Positions 1 to 6,105 are shown, counted from the stretch's first letter. The stretch: DNA of 8,565 bases from UBA5359 sp028699365 [NCBI: bacterium] (GCA_028699365.1 JAQVUQ010000098.1:1-8565), one strand, 5' to 3'. Program-made: numbers and translations. The notes: generated by a model from the letters alone, not told the origin.

Positions 1-522
1 GCTTCGCTGGCATTGCTTGGGAAAGGAACAAAGCTGACCGTTCTGGCCGGGAAGGCCGGCTGGAGCAATGTAAGGGCTGCGGATGGCCGTGAAGGCTGGG
101 TCGGCACCTCCTTTATCAGTATCAGGTCTGCGGAAAACGCCAGCCGTAGTGGCCGCCGGCCGGACAGTATACTCGAATACGCGCAGAGATGCCTGGGCAT
201 TCCGTATGTATGGGGTGGATCATCGCCGTCCGGCTATGATTGTTCCGGATTCGTTCAGGCTGTTTTTCGTACCGCCGGTATTAAGTTGCCCAGGGTATCC
301 TTCGAGCAGTTTCGCGAAGGGCAGCCGGTTGATTTCAACGACCTTCTGCCCGGAGATGCAGTATTCTTTTCCACCTATGCTTCCGGAGCCTCGCATGTCG
401 GCATATACATAGGCAATGATTCATTTATCCATGCCTCCTCGGCTGCCGGCAAGATCACCACCACCAGCTTCACGTCTTATTACAGGACACATTTTATTGG
501 TGCCAGACGTTATATTCTATGA
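1..522 (+). CDS. SH3b-NlpC/P60 cell-wall peptidase, 5' end outside window
   Basis: Probable peptidoglycan endopeptidase of the NlpC/P60 family, which cut stem peptides of the cell wall outside the cytoplasm. The frame is open from base 1, so the true start and any signal peptide lie upstream; the TTG at 13 falls inside the first domain and is not a credible start. The first ~40 residues read as the end of a bacterial SH3 domain (GKGTKLTVL, GWSNVR, GWVGTSFI), a wall-binding module. A short Arg/Ser-rich linker leads to the NlpC/P60 domain from about base 166, with YVWGG, the catalytic Cys in DCSGF (codon 241-243), PGD, the catalytic His in SHVGIY (394-396) and a third polar residue in FIHASS (His, 430-432). 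All three expected active-site residues are present. The catalytic domain closely resembles that of the gene at 6248. A barrel-type gene follows after 39 bp. Confidence 0.93.
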   Translation, partial: ASLALLGKGTKLTVLAGKAGWSNVRAADGREGWVGTSFISIRSAENASRSGRRPDSILEYAQRCLGIPYVWGGSSPSGYDCSGFVQAVFRTAGIKLPRVSFEQFREGQPVDFNDLLPGDAVFFSTYASGASHVGIYIGNDSFIHASSAAGKITTTSFTSYYRTHFIGARRYIL

Positions 523-528
523 TATACT
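520..528 (+). promoter_or_regulatory. possible extended -10 promoter
   Basis: TGATATACT matches the TGn-TATAnT extended -10 form and overlaps the stop codon of the peptidase gene. No good -35 lies at the normal distance. It would start transcripts near 535, shortly before the TTG start at 562. Cotranscription from upstream is equally possible. Confidence 0.3.
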
Positions 529-561
529 GGCGCTAATACCTTTTGGGGAGGACCGATTAAG

Positions 562-1314
562 TTGAAAATAAGAATAGTTCTTGTTAACGTGCTATTGTCC
601 GTAATCTTTATGTATGCCTTGGCAGGCAGAGCTGAAGCGCAACTGAGCAAAATTTTTCGCATTCCCACCATTGATACCGTCTGTAACGGCAGCTATTATC
701 TCGATTTCGGCGCCGACGGGAGTATTAATGATCTGGACAGTTCCTACAAATATATAAACACGGAATTCGGCTACAGCGACAGGTTTGAAGGAGGCGTAGA
801 CATCGATCTGGATGACGTGTCCAGATCGCTGATCAATGCCAAATATCTCGCGTTATCCAATAAGGACCGGAGTTTCGGGGTGGCCTTGGGTTTATACGAT
901 ATGTCTTCGGACAGGATAGCGACTCCATTTATAGTGACCGGCTATAATATCTCCAAATACAGAGTCCATACCGGTGTCATGCGTCAGGATCAAAAGAATC
1001 AGATATTTGCGGGTATTGACGGAAGACTGGGCGATAAATTCCTGCTGAAAGCGGATCATATAGAGGGAGAGAGAAACGTCACCGCCGTCGGGCTGGGATA
1101 TAACGTTACCGATCGTGCAGGGCTTACTCTGGGACATATCTTTCCCAATGCCGGCGGCAAAGGGCTTGCCGCACTGGAGTTGGCTTTATTGTTCAGCGAG
1201 AAAAGAGGTCTGACTGCCAGCGTGGCTGTTCCCGATGGCGGAGGGGACACATTCTTCAGCATACTGCTGACGCATACCTGCTCATATGCCGGCATGAAAA
1301 AGGCATCTGACTGA
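562..1314 (+). CDS. secreted protein, probable outer-membrane beta-barrel
   Basis: A 250-residue protein of no family I can name. TTG is chosen as start because GGGGAGGA (545-552) sits 9 bases upstream and the protein then opens with a clean signal peptide: Lys/Arg at residues 2-4, a hydrophobic core at about 5-20, and an AEA cleavage motif before Gln27. The mature part has no long hydrophobic helix. It is instead rich in alternating hydrophobic/polar stretches with Gly and aromatic residues (FGYSDRFEGGVDIDL, FGVALGLYDM, YRVHTGVM, QIFAGIDGRL, VTAVGLGYNV, AGLTLGHIF, GLTASVAV, FFSILLTHT). That is the look of a small barrel of about 10-12 strands, and an outer-membrane location is my inference. 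It follows a peptidase gene by 39 bp, so an envelope-related operon is likely. A periplasmic beta-rich protein is the main alternative. Confidence 0.8.
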   Translation: MKIRIVLVNVLLSVIFMYALAGRAEAQLSKIFRIPTIDTVCNGSYYLDFGADGSINDLDSSYKYINTEFGYSDRFEGGVDIDLDDVSRSLINAKYLALSNKDRSFGVALGLYDMSSDRIATPFIVTGYNISKYRVHTGVMRQDQKNQIFAGIDGRLGDKFLLKADHIEGERNVTAVGLGYNVTDRAGLTLGHIFPNAGGKGLAALELALLFSEKRGLTASVAVPDGGGDTFFSILLTHTCSYAGMKKASD

Positions 1315-1334
1315 GAGAGACACACTGAAAGAGA

Positions 1335-1375
1335 TGCATGAGAACTGAACTGGTGCCGAAGGTCGGAGTCGAACC
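1335..1375. repeat. left copy of 41-bp tRNA-Leu direct repeat (att-like)
   Basis: This stretch matches 3935-3975 at 40 of 41 positions; the single difference is A at 1344 versus G at 3944. Similarity stops sharply on both sides. It contains the last 25 bases of a minus-strand tRNA-Leu (1351-1375) plus 16 bp beyond the CCA end. The offset between copies is exactly 2600 bp. It reads as the attachment-site remnant at the tRNA-distal end of an integrated element. Confidence 0.85.
1351..1375 (-). pseudogene. tRNA-Leu 3'-end fragment
   Basis: Identical to the 3' end of the intact tRNA-Leu at 3951-4037: CCA, discriminator A, the 3' acceptor strand CTTCGGC, the 3' T-stem strand and the T-loop. The sequence 5' of it on the minus strand does not pair with the T-stem and shows no anticodon arm, so it cannot form a tRNA. 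It is a fragment, not a decayed full-length gene. Confidence 0.85.
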
Positions 1376-1425
1376 TGTATTGGCGAGCATCAACTATTAT
1401 AGCAATCTCTATATCTGTTATACTG

Positions 1426-1451
1426 AAACCCGCATAAATAGCGGGTTTTAG
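1426..1451 (+). terminator. hairpin, probable intrinsic terminator
   Basis: AAACCCGC (1426-1433) pairs perfectly with GCGGGTTT (1441-1448) across a 7-base loop and is followed by TTA and then a T-rich stretch. It could end transcripts from the barrel gene and insulate the cargo genes. The U-tract is short, so efficiency is uncertain. The symmetric stem could also work on the minus strand. Confidence 0.6.
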
Positions 1452-1495
1452 TGTTTCTTGGTGCTTTTATCACGGCGTATATATAGGGCTGCAGT

Positions 1496-1525
1496 TTGCA
1501 TTGGACTTCAGACCCTATGTATAAT
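1496..1525 (+). promoter_or_regulatory. sigma-70-like promoter for the cargo genes
   Basis: TTGCAT (1496-1501), an 18-base spacer and a perfect TATAAT (1520-1525). The start site would be near 1532, leaving a leader of about 105 bases before the ATG at 1639. The -10 box lies at the centre of an inverted repeat, CCCTAT (1513-1518) and ATAGGG (1530-1535), and a further ATAGGG copy occurs at 1483-1488; these could be operator sites. The rest of the 1315-1638 gap holds the tRNA fragment and the hairpin; I see no small gene in it. Confidence 0.55.
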
Positions 1526-1638
1526 TGATATAGGGGCTAGGAACAAAGTATGGATTAAACCGCCTGAAGAGCCCTTGGTAATTATAACGTTAAGCCCACT
1601 ATCCTGATTGCATACTGTAACCGGTATGGAGGCTATAC

Positions 1639-2292
1639 ATGAAATCCTTTATCCACATTATCAAGTATATATCGTATAGCAGCATGGCAATAATGATACT
1701 GAGTTGCTTCTTGAGGTTTAATTATCTGACCATGTACTCTTATCCCGGTTATATTCAGCTATATGGAATAATCGATTGCTTTGATGACTACGCTTTTATA
1801 TACGCTATTATTATGCCCTTGCTTGCTGCTGTTTCGATAATATCATTCATTCGATGCAGGCTAAGACCTAAGGTCTCTGCATATGATGAAAAGCTCGTGG
1901 ATGATAAAGGAGTGGATATATGGTCTCTTGCAATATGGTCCATCCTTTTGTTCGTGTCGGCTTGCTCTATTACTAGTGCCGCTAGCGGAAGCTGGACAGC
2001 CTGTGCAATACCGTTGCCGGATAGGTCAGGAGAGATAATCCATATGCGTAGGGATATCAATCCTTCTTTCTTTTCAGACATAGAGCAAGGGATTATGTTT
2101 AAAACTGAATTACATAGAGATAGCATACGATTGTTAGGCCTTGGTTATTCATCCATGATTAACGTTTACTGGCATAGCCGAGTTAACGAGAGGGGGCCGT
2201 ATCTTGAGCTTAAGTCAAGGTTTATAAGCGCTGCCAAGGCACCGGAAATCAAGTTCAAGGCACGACCGGATCACTTTTTTGATGCCCGATGA
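1639..2292 (+). CDS. three-helix membrane protein of unknown function
   Basis: A 217-residue protein of no family I recognise. The ATG is supported by TGGAGG (1627-1632), 6 bases upstream. Three hydrophobic segments lie at about residues 9-30, 51-71 and 93-115. The loop between helices 2 and 3 is basic (RCRLRPK) and that between helices 1 and 2 is acidic (DCFDD), so the positive-inside rule predicts a cytoplasmic N terminus and a C-terminal domain of about 100 residues (116-217) on the outer face of the membrane. That domain is polar, with mixed charge and no motif I know. The gene is AT-rich compared with the housekeeping genes here. The ankyrin gene starts 57 bp downstream with no terminator between, so the two are probably cotranscribed, and the product may partner the exported ankyrin protein. 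That partnership is inference. Confidence 0.75.
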   Translation: MKSFIHIIKYISYSSMAIMILSCFLRFNYLTMYSYPGYIQLYGIIDCFDDYAFIYAIIMPLLAAVSIISFIRCRLRPKVSAYDEKLVDDKGVDIWSLAIWSILLFVSACSITSAASGSWTACAIPLPDRSGEIIHMRRDINPSFFSDIEQGIMFKTELHRDSIRLLGLGYSSMINVYWHSRVNERGPYLELKSRFISAAKAPEIKFKARPDHFFDAR

Positions 2293-2349
2293 CTCTGCAA
2301 ATACCTTCTGGAAACCTGAACGGAATAAGGAAGATAGGAAGGCGATAAG

Positions 2350-3789
2350 ATGACGAGGTATAGATGGGTGCTGCTGGTATTGGTGGCGGCAATAGTATTA
2401 AGCGCTGTTTCCAATGCCGGTGCTTCTGCTCTACACGATGCAGCAAGAGCGGGAGACCTGGTAAAAGTTAAGCAGCTGCTTGGTAAGGGTGCTAATGTAA
2501 ATGCGAAAACCGATAGTAAAGAGACGCCGCTGCACTTCGCTGCTGAGAAAGGTTATACCCAAATAGCTGAATTGCTGCTGGATAAGGGCGCTGATATTAA
2601 TGCGAGAGATAATGGCGGTCTTATCCCTTTGCACTGGGCAGTATTGAACGGTCGCACAGAGACAGCCCGTTTACTACTGAATAAGGGTAGTGCCATTAAT
2701 GGTAGAGACGGAAACGGTACTACGCCATTGCACCTAGCGGCACTTGCAGGCTGCACCGATACAGTCGTCCTATTGTTGAGTAAGGGCGCAGATGTGAATA
2801 TGAAAGAATACTGCGGTTATATGCCGCTGCATTATGCGGCAAGAACGGGTAAGACAGAGACAGGCAAGCTCTTGCTAAATAAAGGCGCTAAGATTGATGT
2901 TAAGGCTAATAACGGCAATACACCATTGCACGAAGCGGCATTTATGGGCAACACAGAGATAGCCAAGCTGTTGATTGAAAAGGGCGCTTCTGTGAATATA
3001 AAGAACAATTATGGCAGAATACCGCTGCATGAGGTAGCAGTTAATGGCAGTATTGGTATAGCCAAGCTATTGATAACTAAGGGCGCTAATGTAGATGCTA
3101 AGGACAATGACGGTAAGACGCCGCTGTATGTGGCGGCAGGGAGGGGCTATATCGAGAAAGTTAGGCTACTGCTGGATAACGGCGCTGATGTAAAGGCGAA
3201 GGATGATAACGGCGTGACGCCGCTACATATGGCTGCTCAGAAAGGCCATCTCGATATAGTTAAAGTATTGCTTGATAAGGGAAGCGAAGTAAATGCTAGG
3301 AACTATGACGGGGTGACACCGTTGCATTGGGCATCTGATAACGGACATACCGGGATAGCAAAGCTATTGTTGGATAAAGGTGCCGATGTGAATGCCAAAA
3401 CCTGCTATGATAACACACCGCTGCATTTTGCAGCATTGTCCGGTCAAAGCAGCGCAGTTAAGCTGCTGTTGGATAGCGGTGCTGAGTTGAATATCAAGGA
3501 TGACGAAGGCTATACTCCATTGCATTGGGCAGCTATATATGGCTACAGTGAAACCACCAGTTTATTACTAAGCTATGGCGCTGATATGAAGAGCAATGAT
3601 AATAACGGCTATACGCCGCTGCATACGGCAGCATGGAAGGGCCGCACCGAAATAGTCAAGATACTGCTGAGTAATGGCGCTGATATCAAGGCCAAGACCA
3701 ATAAGGGCAAGACGCCGCTCTGCGTAGCCATTGAGAATAAGCAAACCACGACTGTTGCTCTGTTGCGCCAGTATGGCGCTAAAGAATAA
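2350..3789 (+). CDS. secreted ankyrin-repeat protein, 14 repeats
   Basis: A 479-residue protein made almost wholly of ankyrin repeats, a scaffold that binds other proteins. The ATG follows AGGAAGG (2336-2342) by 7 bases. Residues 1-25 form a signal peptide: Arg at 3 and 5, a hydrophobic core at about 6-20, and likely cleavage near SNAGA. There is no lipobox Cys. The first repeat spans residues 26-58, so the mature protein would begin directly with a repeat. Thirteen more follow from residue 59, mostly opening TPLH, IPLH or MPLH, and all are exactly 33 residues long until the last (455-479), which is a shortened cap. The consensus includes GADVNAKDNDG loops and AKLLLDKGA helices. No enzyme domain is attached. 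Export would put it in the periplasm or outside the cell, so it is more likely an extracytoplasmic binding or immunity-like protein than a cytoplasmic regulator. Its binding partner is unknown. Confidence 0.93.
   Translation: MTRYRWVLLVLVAAIVLSAVSNAGASALHDAARAGDLVKVKQLLGKGANVNAKTDSKETPLHFAAEKGYTQIAELLLDKGADINARDNGGLIPLHWAVLNGRTETARLLLNKGSAINGRDGNGTTPLHLAALAGCTDTVVLLLSKGADVNMKEYCGYMPLHYAARTGKTETGKLLLNKGAKIDVKANNGNTPLHEAAFMGNTEIAKLLIEKGASVNIKNNYGRIPLHEVAVNGSIGIAKLLITKGANVDAKDNDGKTPLYVAAGRGYIEKVRLLLDNGADVKAKDDNGVTPLHMAAQKGHLDIVKVLLDKGSEVNARNYDGVTPLHWASDNGHTGIAKLLLDKGADVNAKTCYDNTPLHFAALSGQSSAVKLLLDSGAELNIKDDEGYTPLHWAAIYGYSETTSLLLSYGADMKSNDNNGYTPLHTAAWKGRTEIVKILLSNGADIKAKTNKGKTPLCVAIENKQTTTVALLRQYGAKE
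2425..3786 (+). repeat. 99-bp tandem coding repeats (ankyrin)
   Basis: Each ankyrin repeat corresponds to a 99-bp DNA unit in strict phase with no insertion or deletion across the array. Copies differ at many synonymous sites: the conserved Pro-Leu-His is written CCGCTGCAT, CCATTGCAC, CCGCTACAT and others. The array is therefore old or divergently maintained, not a recent expansion. Confidence 0.85.
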
Positions 3790-3934
3790 CCATACCTCGT
3801 TGATACGACACGGCACACGGCCTCCTCTAAGTAGAGTCTGTTGCCACCAAATAGAGTGAAACCACTCTTGCTCAAACCCAACGGTCTTCACTATTTTTGC
3901 ATTAAAGGCTGAAGAACGGGAAAGCCCTGAAACC

Positions 3935-3975
3935 TGCATGAGAGCTGAACTGGTGCCGAAGGTCGGAGTCGAACC
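3935..3975. repeat. right copy of 41-bp tRNA-Leu direct repeat (att-like)
   Basis: Partner of 1335-1375. Bases 3951-3975 are the 3' end of the functional tRNA-Leu and 3935-3950 lie just beyond its CCA. Integration at such a site restores an intact tRNA. The 3790-3934 stretch between the ankyrin stop and this repeat holds only a weak hairpin (AGAGTG 3853-3858 with CACTCT 3863-3868). Confidence 0.85.
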
Positions 3976-4037
3976 GACATGGAGTCACCCCCAACGGTTT
4001 TTGAGACCGTCGTGTATACCTATTCCACCACTTCGGC
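3951..4037 (-). tRNA. tRNA-Leu (anticodon CAA)
   Basis: An 87-base class II tRNA that decodes UUG. Acceptor strand GCCGAAG (4031-4037) pairs with CTTCGGC (3955-3961), followed by discriminator A and an encoded CCA (3951-3953). The D-arm stem is GTG/CAC. The anticodon stem ACGGT/ACCGT closes the loop CTCAAAA, giving anticodon CAA. The long variable arm TGGGG-GTGA-CTCCA is typical of leucine. The T-stem GTCGG/CCGAC encloses TTCGACT. All arms pair well, so the gene should be functional. Its 3' end is one copy of the direct repeat that bounds the neighbouring insert. Confidence 0.97.
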
Positions 4038-4047
4038 ACTGAAGGAA

Positions 4048-4076
4048 ATTATAACCCGAGGCCAACCTTTAGTCAA
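4048..4076 (-). promoter_or_regulatory. strong promoter of tRNA-Leu
   Basis: On the minus strand TTGACT (4071-4076), a 17-base spacer and a perfect TATAAT (4048-4053). Transcription would start near 4041, a few bases before the mature tRNA 5' end at 4037. It lies between the stop of the winged-helix/BON gene and the tRNA, so the tRNA has its own transcription. Confidence 0.85.
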
Positions 4077-4102
4077 CCGCGACAGCGTAATAAAATGTAT
4101 AA

Positions 4103-4903
4103 CTAACCCTGCCACATTTTGCCGTCGTCCATGGCAAAGCCCTCAACCATATAATTGACGACGTGTATGATTTCTTCCACGCGATATGCCATACCGGCAA
4201 CGGCATTGCTCTTGTGTTTGTCGTTGCACAGGCCTTCGATATAGGCTACCCGACCTATAACCTCGACTTCGACTTTTTTATACAGGGAAGCGGCGTTTTC
4301 CTGACGGTAGCGCTCGTGTCCCATCATCATCTCCTGATAAACTTTGACGGCGATAAATTTATCATCATCATGGTGCAAGGGAGACAATGCCAGTTGATTC
4401 GATATCTTATGTATAAACAGGCGATCTTTGAAGTGCCTGACAACTATATCGGCCTCGTCGATCTCTCTGGACATGTTGACGGTTCCGGTGATATAGACCT
4501 TGCTGTTGAACGCCGCAACTTTTATATTACCAGCATACAGCTTGTCACTGGCATCGAGCACGACTTTTATGCTCTCGCCGATATGAAAGTCATGAAGCCT
4601 CTGGTTGATCTCGGTCTTGCCTGCGCTCCGGTAATGGTGGGCAAGTTTCTTCAGCACCGGCGATACGCTGATGTCCGAGGTGAGGTGGAACTCATGAGTG
4701 CCGTCCGGGGTATGGTTCCTGACAATCCTCTGTCTGATAAGATCGGCAAGTGCATCCTTGACCTCCTGAAGGCTGCGGTTGCTTTTGCGAGCCATCTCTT
4801 CGGCTGTCAGAGGATGCTTGGTCTCATGCAAAAGATTTATAATATCGAGCTTGGGGAAGGTATTGACCGCCATCTTAAGAATGAACTCCAGTTCCCTGTC
4901 CAT
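4103..4903 (-). CDS. winged-helix protein with two BON-like domains
   Basis: A 266-residue protein with no signal peptide or membrane helix, so probably cytoplasmic. Residues ~19-74 look like a winged helix-turn-helix: a helix (DIINLLHE), PLTAEEMARKSN as helix-turn, a recognition-type helix (SLQEVKDALADLIRQRIV) and a short wing. Two stretches then resemble BON domains, which in other proteins bind phospholipid or small ligands: ~112-172 (GNIKVAAFNSKVYITGTV) and ~180-255 (VEVEVIGRVAYIEGL, ending VEEIIHVVNYMVE). BON domains are usually periplasmic, so their fusion to a DNA-binding-type domain is unusual and suggests a ligand- or membrane-responsive regulator. That role is inference. Start: TAAGGAGGT (4911-4919 on this strand) is 7 bases from ATG 4903, while the GTG at 4909 is only 1 base from it and is rejected. 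The gene is divergent from rplM. Confidence 0.82.
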   Translation of the reverse strand: MDRELEFILKMAVNTFPKLDIINLLHETKHPLTAEEMARKSNRSLQEVKDALADLIRQRIVRNHTPDGTHEFHLTSDISVSPVLKKLAHHYRSAGKTEINQRLHDFHIGESIKVVLDASDKLYAGNIKVAAFNSKVYITGTVNMSREIDEADIVVRHFKDRLFIHKISNQLALSPLHHDDDKFIAVKVYQEMMMGHERYRQENAASLYKKVEVEVIGRVAYIEGLCNDKHKSNAVAGMAYRVEEIIHVVNYMVEGFAMDDGKMWQG

Positions 4904-4999
4904 GGTCACAACCTCCTTACATTATTGTTGTACCATTATGGGTTCCTGGTATATAGGCAAGAGCGTCAAGACTGCGAACGTTACAACAACTATACGAAA

Positions 5000-5008
5000 A
5001 TTATAGCA
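5000..5008 (-). promoter_or_regulatory. extended -10 promoter for the winged-helix/BON gene
   Basis: The minus strand reads TGCTATAAT, a perfect -10 with the TGn extension, which lowers the need for a -35; none is obvious. The leader would be about 90 bases. It contains an 8-base inverted pair, TTGTTGTA and TACAACAA (4982-4989 and 4925-4932), just before the ribosome site, which could form a stem or mark protein-binding half-sites. Confidence 0.5.
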
Positions 5009-5081
5009 TCGGCTGGAAAAAAAAGCCACAAAACGATATATGTGAAAATCGCAAAGACGAGCAGGCGCACAAGCTTGCGTG

Positions 5082-5110
5082 TTGACATCCTATAGGCGAT
5101 ATATTAAAAT
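5082..5110 (+). promoter_or_regulatory. strong sigma-70 promoter of rplM-rpsI
   Basis: Perfect TTGACA (5082-5087), a 17-base spacer and TAAAAT (5105-5110), one mismatch from consensus. Transcription should start near 5117, giving a leader of about 27 bases, too short for a large attenuator. Strength and position fit a ribosomal-protein operon. Confidence 0.85.
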
Positions 5111-5143
5111 AGGTAGGTCATTAGCAACGGGAGAGGTAAAGGT

Positions 5144-5572
5144 ATGAGAACTTACTCGGCAAAACCGACCGAGATTAACAGAAAATGGTATGTAGTCGAT
5201 GCCACGGATGTGCCTTTGGGGCGCTTGGCATCAAAGGTTGCATCAGTTCTGATGGGCAAGCATAAACCTGTCTTTACGCCCAGTATGGATACGGGAGATC
5301 ACGTTATCGTCTTGAATGCATCCAGAGTCCGGGTTACCGGTAACAAGGCTGCTGATAAGATATACTATCGTCATTCCCAATATCCCGGCGGATTGAAGGA
5401 GATAACCTTCGAAAAGCTGATCGTCAAGCAGCCGGAAAGAATTATCGAACTGGCCGTTAAGGGTATGTTACCCCACAACAGGCTGGGACGAGCCATGTAT
5501 CGCAAACTGAAGGTCTACAAAGATGCGAAGCATGAACAAGAGGCCCAGAAGCCGGAAGTAATGGAGATATAG
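5144..5572 (+). CDS. rplM: 50S ribosomal protein L13
   Basis: Early-assembling protein of the large ribosomal subunit that binds 23S rRNA. The 142-residue length is the normal bacterial size. Family landmarks are in order: [17 protein letters not shown] near residues 14-30, [11 protein letters not shown] at ~36-46, [15 protein letters not shown] at ~52-66, and the C-terminal signature [20 protein letters not shown] at ~105-124. The ATG is preceded by GGAGAGG-type ribosome site bases 5130-5135 at normal spacing. It is the first gene of the conserved rplM-rpsI pair; S9 follows after about 95 bp. Nothing is missing or disrupted. Confidence 0.98.
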   Translation: MRTYSAKPTEINRKWYVVDATDVPLGRLASKVASVLMGKHKPVFTPSMDTGDHVIVLNASRVRVTGNKAADKIYYRHSQYPGGLKEITFEKLIVKQPERIIELAVKGMLPHNRLGRAMYRKLKVYKDAKHEQEAQKPEVMEI

Positions 5573-5600
5573 ATCTCTATCAAAAGTATTAACGATTTAT

Positions 5601-5644
5601 GCATGCAGGCAATCGGTATTTTAGATATCGCCTTATTGCGATGC
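5601..5644 (+). promoter_or_regulatory. structured rplM-rpsI intergenic hairpin
   Basis: Three nested helices can form between the two genes: GCAT (5601-5604) with ATGC (5641-5644), GCAAT (5609-5613) with ATTGC (5635-5639), and CGGTAT (5614-5619) with ATATCG (5625-5630, one G-T pair) around a TTTAG loop. The structure ends about 10 bases before the rpsI ribosome site. It could affect S9 translation or mRNA processing. I judged pairing by eye only. Confidence 0.4.
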
Positions 5645-5669
5645 GGGTTTAAAAAGGAGTGGATTGAAT

Positions 5670-6080
5670 TTGGCGCGGACTAAAGCTGCAGCAGCAGTTA
5701 AATATTACGGCACCGGGCGGCGCAAAGAGGCGATCGCCAAGGTCTGGCTGTTACCGGGAACCGGTGAAATAACGGTGAACGGCAAGCCTCTTCGTGATTA
5801 CGTGGGGCGTGATACGCTGGCAATGATCGTTAAGCAGCCTCTGGTGGCAGTGGCTATGGCCGATCAGTTCAATGTTGTCGCCAGGACGCTTGGCGGCGGG
5901 GTCTCCGGCCAGGCCGGGGCCATACGTCACGGTATCGCCAGAGCGCTGGTATCTTCTGATGAGACCATGCGTACGGTATTGCGACGGGCAGGATTTCTTA
6001 CCAGAGACCCTCGCGAGAAAGAACGTAAGAAATACGGTCTTAAGAGAGCCCGCAAGGCATTCCAGTTCTCTAAACGATAA
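5670..6080 (+). CDS. rpsI: 30S ribosomal protein S9
   Basis: Small-subunit protein of the 30S head, whose C-terminal tail reaches the P-site tRNA. Landmarks: [16 protein letters not shown] near the N terminus, the signature [19 protein letters not shown] in the centre, and a basic tail ([17 protein letters not shown]) ending in the near-universal SKR. The start is a TTG. The ribosome site AAGGAG (5654-5659) lies 10 bases from TTG 5670 and 4 bases from an in-frame TTG at 5664. I prefer 5670 for spacing and because it yields the common Met-Ala start; using 5664 adds two residues. The protein is 136 residues long, normal for the family. It is the second gene of the rplM operon and is followed by a terminator hairpin. 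Confidence 0.97.
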   Translation: MARTKAAAAVKYYGTGRRKEAIAKVWLLPGTGEITVNGKPLRDYVGRDTLAMIVKQPLVAVAMADQFNVVARTLGGGVSGQAGAIRHGIARALVSSDETMRTVLRRAGFLTRDPREKERKKYGLKRARKAFQFSKR

Positions 6081-6105
6081 GAGTAAAGTATATACGGACC
6101 GAACA

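Larger units (their letters stand above)
1335..3975. mobile_element. candidate minimal integrative element in tRNA-Leu
   Basis: The segment is bounded by 41-bp direct repeats. At one end the tRNA gene is intact and at the other only its 3' end remains, which is the classic footprint of tyrosine-recombinase integration into a tRNA 3' end. Contents are a hairpin (1426-1448), a promoter (1496-1525), a membrane-protein gene and a secreted ankyrin-repeat gene. There is no integrase, excisionase or replication gene, so mobility would have to be supplied in trans or has been lost. Spot counts suggest different composition: 22 G/C in 60 bases at 1681-1740 and 27 in 60 at 3061-3120, against 35 in 60 at 7441-7500 in argC. 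An alternative is a segmental duplication of the tRNA 3' end with later divergence. Confidence 0.6.

Noticed and set aside
1351-1440. A second complete tRNA on the minus strand at the left repeat
   Set aside because: Only the last 25 bases match; the 5' T-stem strand, anticodon arm and acceptor 5' strand are absent.
2425-3786. CRISPR-like periodic array
   Set aside because: The 99-bp period is a coding ankyrin array with no short conserved direct repeats separated by unique spacers.
2353-3800. Inverted 9-mers ACGAGGTAT (2353-2361) and ATACCTCGT (3792-3800) flanking the ankyrin gene
   Set aside because: Too short to be insertion-sequence ends, one copy lies inside the coding region, there is no target duplication and no transposase. 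Probably chance.
3568-3939. Minus-strand open frames opposite the ankyrin gene (3568-3939, 3609-3881) as a possible integrase remnant
   Set aside because: The translations show no tyrosine-recombinase motifs and merely mirror the repeats of the ankyrin gene.
4907-4909. GTG at 4909 as start of the winged-helix/BON gene
   Set aside because: Only one base separates it from the AGGAGGT ribosome site; the ATG at 4903 has the normal 7-base spacing.
4163-5095. 310-codon open frame on the plus strand opposite the winged-helix/BON gene
   Set aside because: It lies antisense over almost the whole minus-strand gene, which has a strong ribosome site, recognisable domains and a promoter. The plus-strand protein has no recognisable motif and would end at the -35/-10 spacer of rplM.
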